Part shown: positions 12,443-14,000 of the stretch, piece after piece
Position numbering within the stretch: position 1 is the stretch's first letter
Layout: every line of letters starts with the position of its first letter
NCBI GenBank assembly: GCA_021813025.1
Contig: JAKAME010000038.1
Span: 1-14,000, forward strand
Source of the DNA: Microcaldota archaeon
Lineage (GTDB): Archaea > Micrarchaeota > Micrarchaeia > Anstonellales > Anstonellaceae
Direction of reading: 5' to 3'
DNA length: 14,000 bases
The notes under the pieces: model-generated
What the model was told of the DNA's origin: nothing
Seen by the model: only the letters and a program-made list of their open reading frames with translations
The model's database searches: none
Made by a program: the position numbers and the translations under genes

Positions 12443-13306
12443 ATGAGTGCCTCATCTAATCCCGAGCAACCCCGAACTGGTGCGGTTCTCATCATCCCTG
12501 CTCACAACGAATCCGAACATATCGGCCACATCGTCCAGAATGCCCTGCAATTGGTGAGTTCAGGCGTTTTGGATGATTTTGTAGTGGTGGATGACCATTC
12601 AACCGATGCCACAGCCGAGACTGCGCTCGGCCTCGGAGCCAAGGTCATCCCCCAATATGTGAGTCCCAATCCTGGAAAAGGCGAGGCTTTTCTCAGTGGC
12701 CTTTTGTGGGCCAAGAACAAAGGTGCTCGTTATGTGGTTACGATAGATGCAGATTTGGATGTCGATTCATTTCTGAGCGCCGCGCACATACACGCCGTGC
12801 TGGCCCCCTTAAACGGCCCAGATGCGGTGGATATGTCCATCCTCCCATGCAAGGAACGTCGCAGTTCTGAGAATTTTGGTTGGATGCAAAACCCCATCTC
12901 CGGCCAGCGTGCCATCCGTATCGATGCGCTCAACTTCCTCTTCTCACCTCCTGTTAGGTCTGGCGAGTTTTCGCTGTCAAATTCAAGTCCAGCCCTGCGT
13001 TTTCGGCAATTCATCTCTGGCTATGCCTTAGAAGTAGGCCTCAACAGGCGCCTGCCATCTGCCGTCTATATTTCCGACAAGTCCTTGGACCTTTTGATTT
13101 TCAAACTTCCCTATCGTCATGATATGGGTCTTGCGAAGGACAACAGCCAAGACCATCAGGTCAGGCGCGCACAGCTCATTTCTGGTGAGCGTAATGGCCT
13201 TTTTATCGACGCCCTGCGAACATGGGCCAACCAGCGCAAGATGAATGGTAAGCAGTCTCCGCCCATCTCATCATTCTTCCCGGGTCAGAAGCTGATTCTT
13301 CCATAG
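12443..13306 (+). CDS. Family 2 glycosyltransferase, DPM-like, soluble (287 aa)
   Basis: The GT-A fold signature is clear: VLIIPAHNESEHIGHIVQNA (15-34), FVVVDDHSTDATAETA (46-61), NPGKGEAFLSGL (76-87) and the metal- and nucleotide-binding DADLD (102-106). SGQRAIRIDAL (153-163) and SGYALEVGLNRRL (192-204) match the acceptor-side motifs of dolichol-phosphate mannosyltransferase-like enzymes, with Glu197 a candidate for the conserved acidic residue. Such enzymes load a sugar onto a lipid phosphate or a similar acceptor. There is no membrane segment, so it should act at the cytosolic membrane face. Codon use is more AT-rich than in the neighbouring GC-rich genes, a possible sign of transfer. Donor and acceptor cannot be read from sequence. 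It could serve the N-glycosylation suggested by the sequon-rich protein at 8783. Confidence 0.88.
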   Translation: MSASSNPEQPRTGAVLIIPAHNESEHIGHIVQNALQLVSSGVLDDFVVVDDHSTDATAETALGLGAKVIPQYVSPNPGKGEAFLSGLLWAKNKGARYVVTIDADLDVDSFLSAAHIHAVLAPLNGPDAVDMSILPCKERRSSENFGWMQNPISGQRAIRIDALNFLFSPPVRSGEFSLSNSSPALRFRQFISGYALEVGLNRRLPSAVYISDKSLDLLIFKLPYRHDMGLAKDNSQDHQVRRAQLISGERNGLFIDALRTWANQRKMNGKQSPPISSFFPGQKLILP

Positions 13307-13336
13307 GCCCAACCGCGGAAAATCCCTTCCGCCACG

Positions 13337-13344
13337 CATTTAAC
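13337..13344 (+). promoter_or_regulatory. TATA-like box for the nre gene
   Basis: CATTTAAC is centred 26 nt before ATG 13367. The 60-nt gap after the glycosyltransferase holds nothing else. Confidence 0.5.
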
Positions 13345-13366
13345 CCCGCTCACCCTATCTTTTAGT

Positions 13367-14000
13367 ATGGACGTTCCCCGCCTCTGGTCGGAGGCCAAGA
13401 AAAAAGGCGCGCCAAATCGGAGCTTGCCCCAGGGCCGCTCCTCTGACGACCTGTGTCCCTCTTGCCTTCGAAACGGGCGCGTCTACTGCTCGCACAAGCC
13501 CATGCTGGCCATACGCGCAGAGCTGGCCGCCCCATTGCAAAAGCAGGATTTCTTCGGCCCCTCGCCCCCCAACCTCTTTGTGGGCCATTATGGCTGGCCG
13601 TCGGTGAATTGGGGCCCCATGGTTTCCCTAAGCGAGGGCATTCCCGACAATCCCAAAGACTGGTATGGCTGGGACTTTGACCAGATAGTGCGCGCACGCT
13701 CCATGCAGGTGAGGGGGCAGGCAAAAGGCGGGGTGGGAGCCGCCTCTTTTCCAAAAAGCCCCGGCATGGGAAGGGAGGCTGCCATGCCGAGAATGCTGGC
13801 CGATGCGCAGGAGGCGGCGATGTCTTTTTCCCCGGTTGATTTGGAGATGCATTTTTCCAAAGCTCCCAAGCTTGCAGTCGAGTTCCATTCCATCCACCAG
13901 CCCATGGGCCCAAGCGCGCCCATGGACAAGCTCACGCTGGCGGAGAATTCGAAAATTCCGAAAAAAGTGGACGAGCTGGTTGGGGAGGGAGCAGATCGGA
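13367..14000 (+). CDS. Nre-family DNA repair protein, N-terminal part (runs off window)
   Basis: The 211 visible residues match the archaeal Nre family (DUF650/DUF651). In haloarchaea its member NreA helps repair DNA damage and binds PCNA through a C-terminal motif. Seen here: a zinc-knuckle-like LCPSC..VYCSH (Cys30, Cys33, Cys41, His43), then FFGPSPPNLFVGHYGWPSVN and WGPM (about 62-85), the family's hallmark. KDWYGWDFDQIVRARSMQVR (97-116) follows, then PVDLEMHFSKAP (155-166), and QPMGPSAPMDKL with KIPKKVDELV (about 179-207). GHYGWP replaces the commoner GRxGYP. The PCNA-binding C-terminus lies beyond the window. A TATA-like box stands 26 nt upstream. Whether it is NreA or NreB cannot be told from this part. 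Confidence 0.88.
   Translation, partial: MDVPRLWSEAKKKGAPNRSLPQGRSSDDLCPSCLRNGRVYCSHKPMLAIRAELAAPLQKQDFFGPSPPNLFVGHYGWPSVNWGPMVSLSEGIPDNPKDWYGWDFDQIVRARSMQVRGQAKGGVGAASFPKSPGMGREAAMPRMLADAQEAAMSFSPVDLEMHFSKAPKLAVEFHSIHQPMGPSAPMDKLTLAENSKIPKKVDELVGEGADR

Noticed and set aside
1..14000. CRISPR arrays, insertion sequences or phage genes
   Set aside because: No regularly spaced direct repeats, transposase motifs or phage structural genes were seen on either strand.

Overview
The window looks like a chromosomal segment of a GC-rich archaeon, probably a DPANN-type lineage (Micrarchaeota or Diapherotrites are possible, not proven). The archaeal assignment rests on RNA polymerase subunit K, diphthine synthase, mevalonate kinase, an Nre-family DNA repair protein, a class III (type IV pilin-like) signal peptide, and TATA boxes 24-31 nt upstream of start codons. 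I see no tRNA, rRNA, CRISPR array or insertion sequence.

Layout. 1-292 (-): 5' part of a pilin-like secreted protein. 485-982 (-): double zinc-ribbon membrane protein. 1142-4492 (+): four closely spaced, mostly unrecognised genes (secreted protein, small helical protein, transglutaminase-like/TPR protein, Cys-rich lipoprotein). This block is more AT-rich than its neighbours and has an accessory look. 4592-5554 (-): Fic protein with a Doc-like lysine in its active-site motif. 5555-5832: AT-rich spacer with a 9-bp inverted repeat. 5833-7434 (+): degenerate transglutaminase-like protein, bPH2 membrane protein, rpoK. 7463-8512 (-): mevalonate kinase. 8629-9787 (+): 54-aa membrane protein overlapping a sequon-rich membrane-anchored protein. 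9860-11488 (+): HD-domain protein resembling the hydrolase half of RelA/SpoT. 11510-12364 (-): diphthine synthase, ending in two perfect hairpins. 12443-13306 (+): soluble family 2 glycosyltransferase. 13367-14000 (+): N-terminal part of an Nre-family protein.

How it fits together. The core genes (rpoK, mvk, dphB, nre) are housekeeping. rpoK and mvk belong to a well-known archaeal cluster (rpoN-rpoK-eno-rps2-memo-mvk); here they sit side by side but convergent, as if the cluster had collapsed. Between and around them lie uncharacterised envelope-related genes: pilin-like protein, lipoprotein, bPH2 protein and sequon-rich membrane protein. The best leads for new biology are the RSH-like HD protein with an unknown 260-residue C-terminus, the two apparently inactive transglutaminase-like proteins, the Fic/Doc hybrid motif, and the 1142-4492 block.

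Most genes that begin a transcription unit have a TATA-like box whose centre lies about 24-31 nt before the ATG, which implies leaderless mRNAs. Genes inside clusters instead have Shine-Dalgarno-like sequences. This contrast was used to choose several starts.
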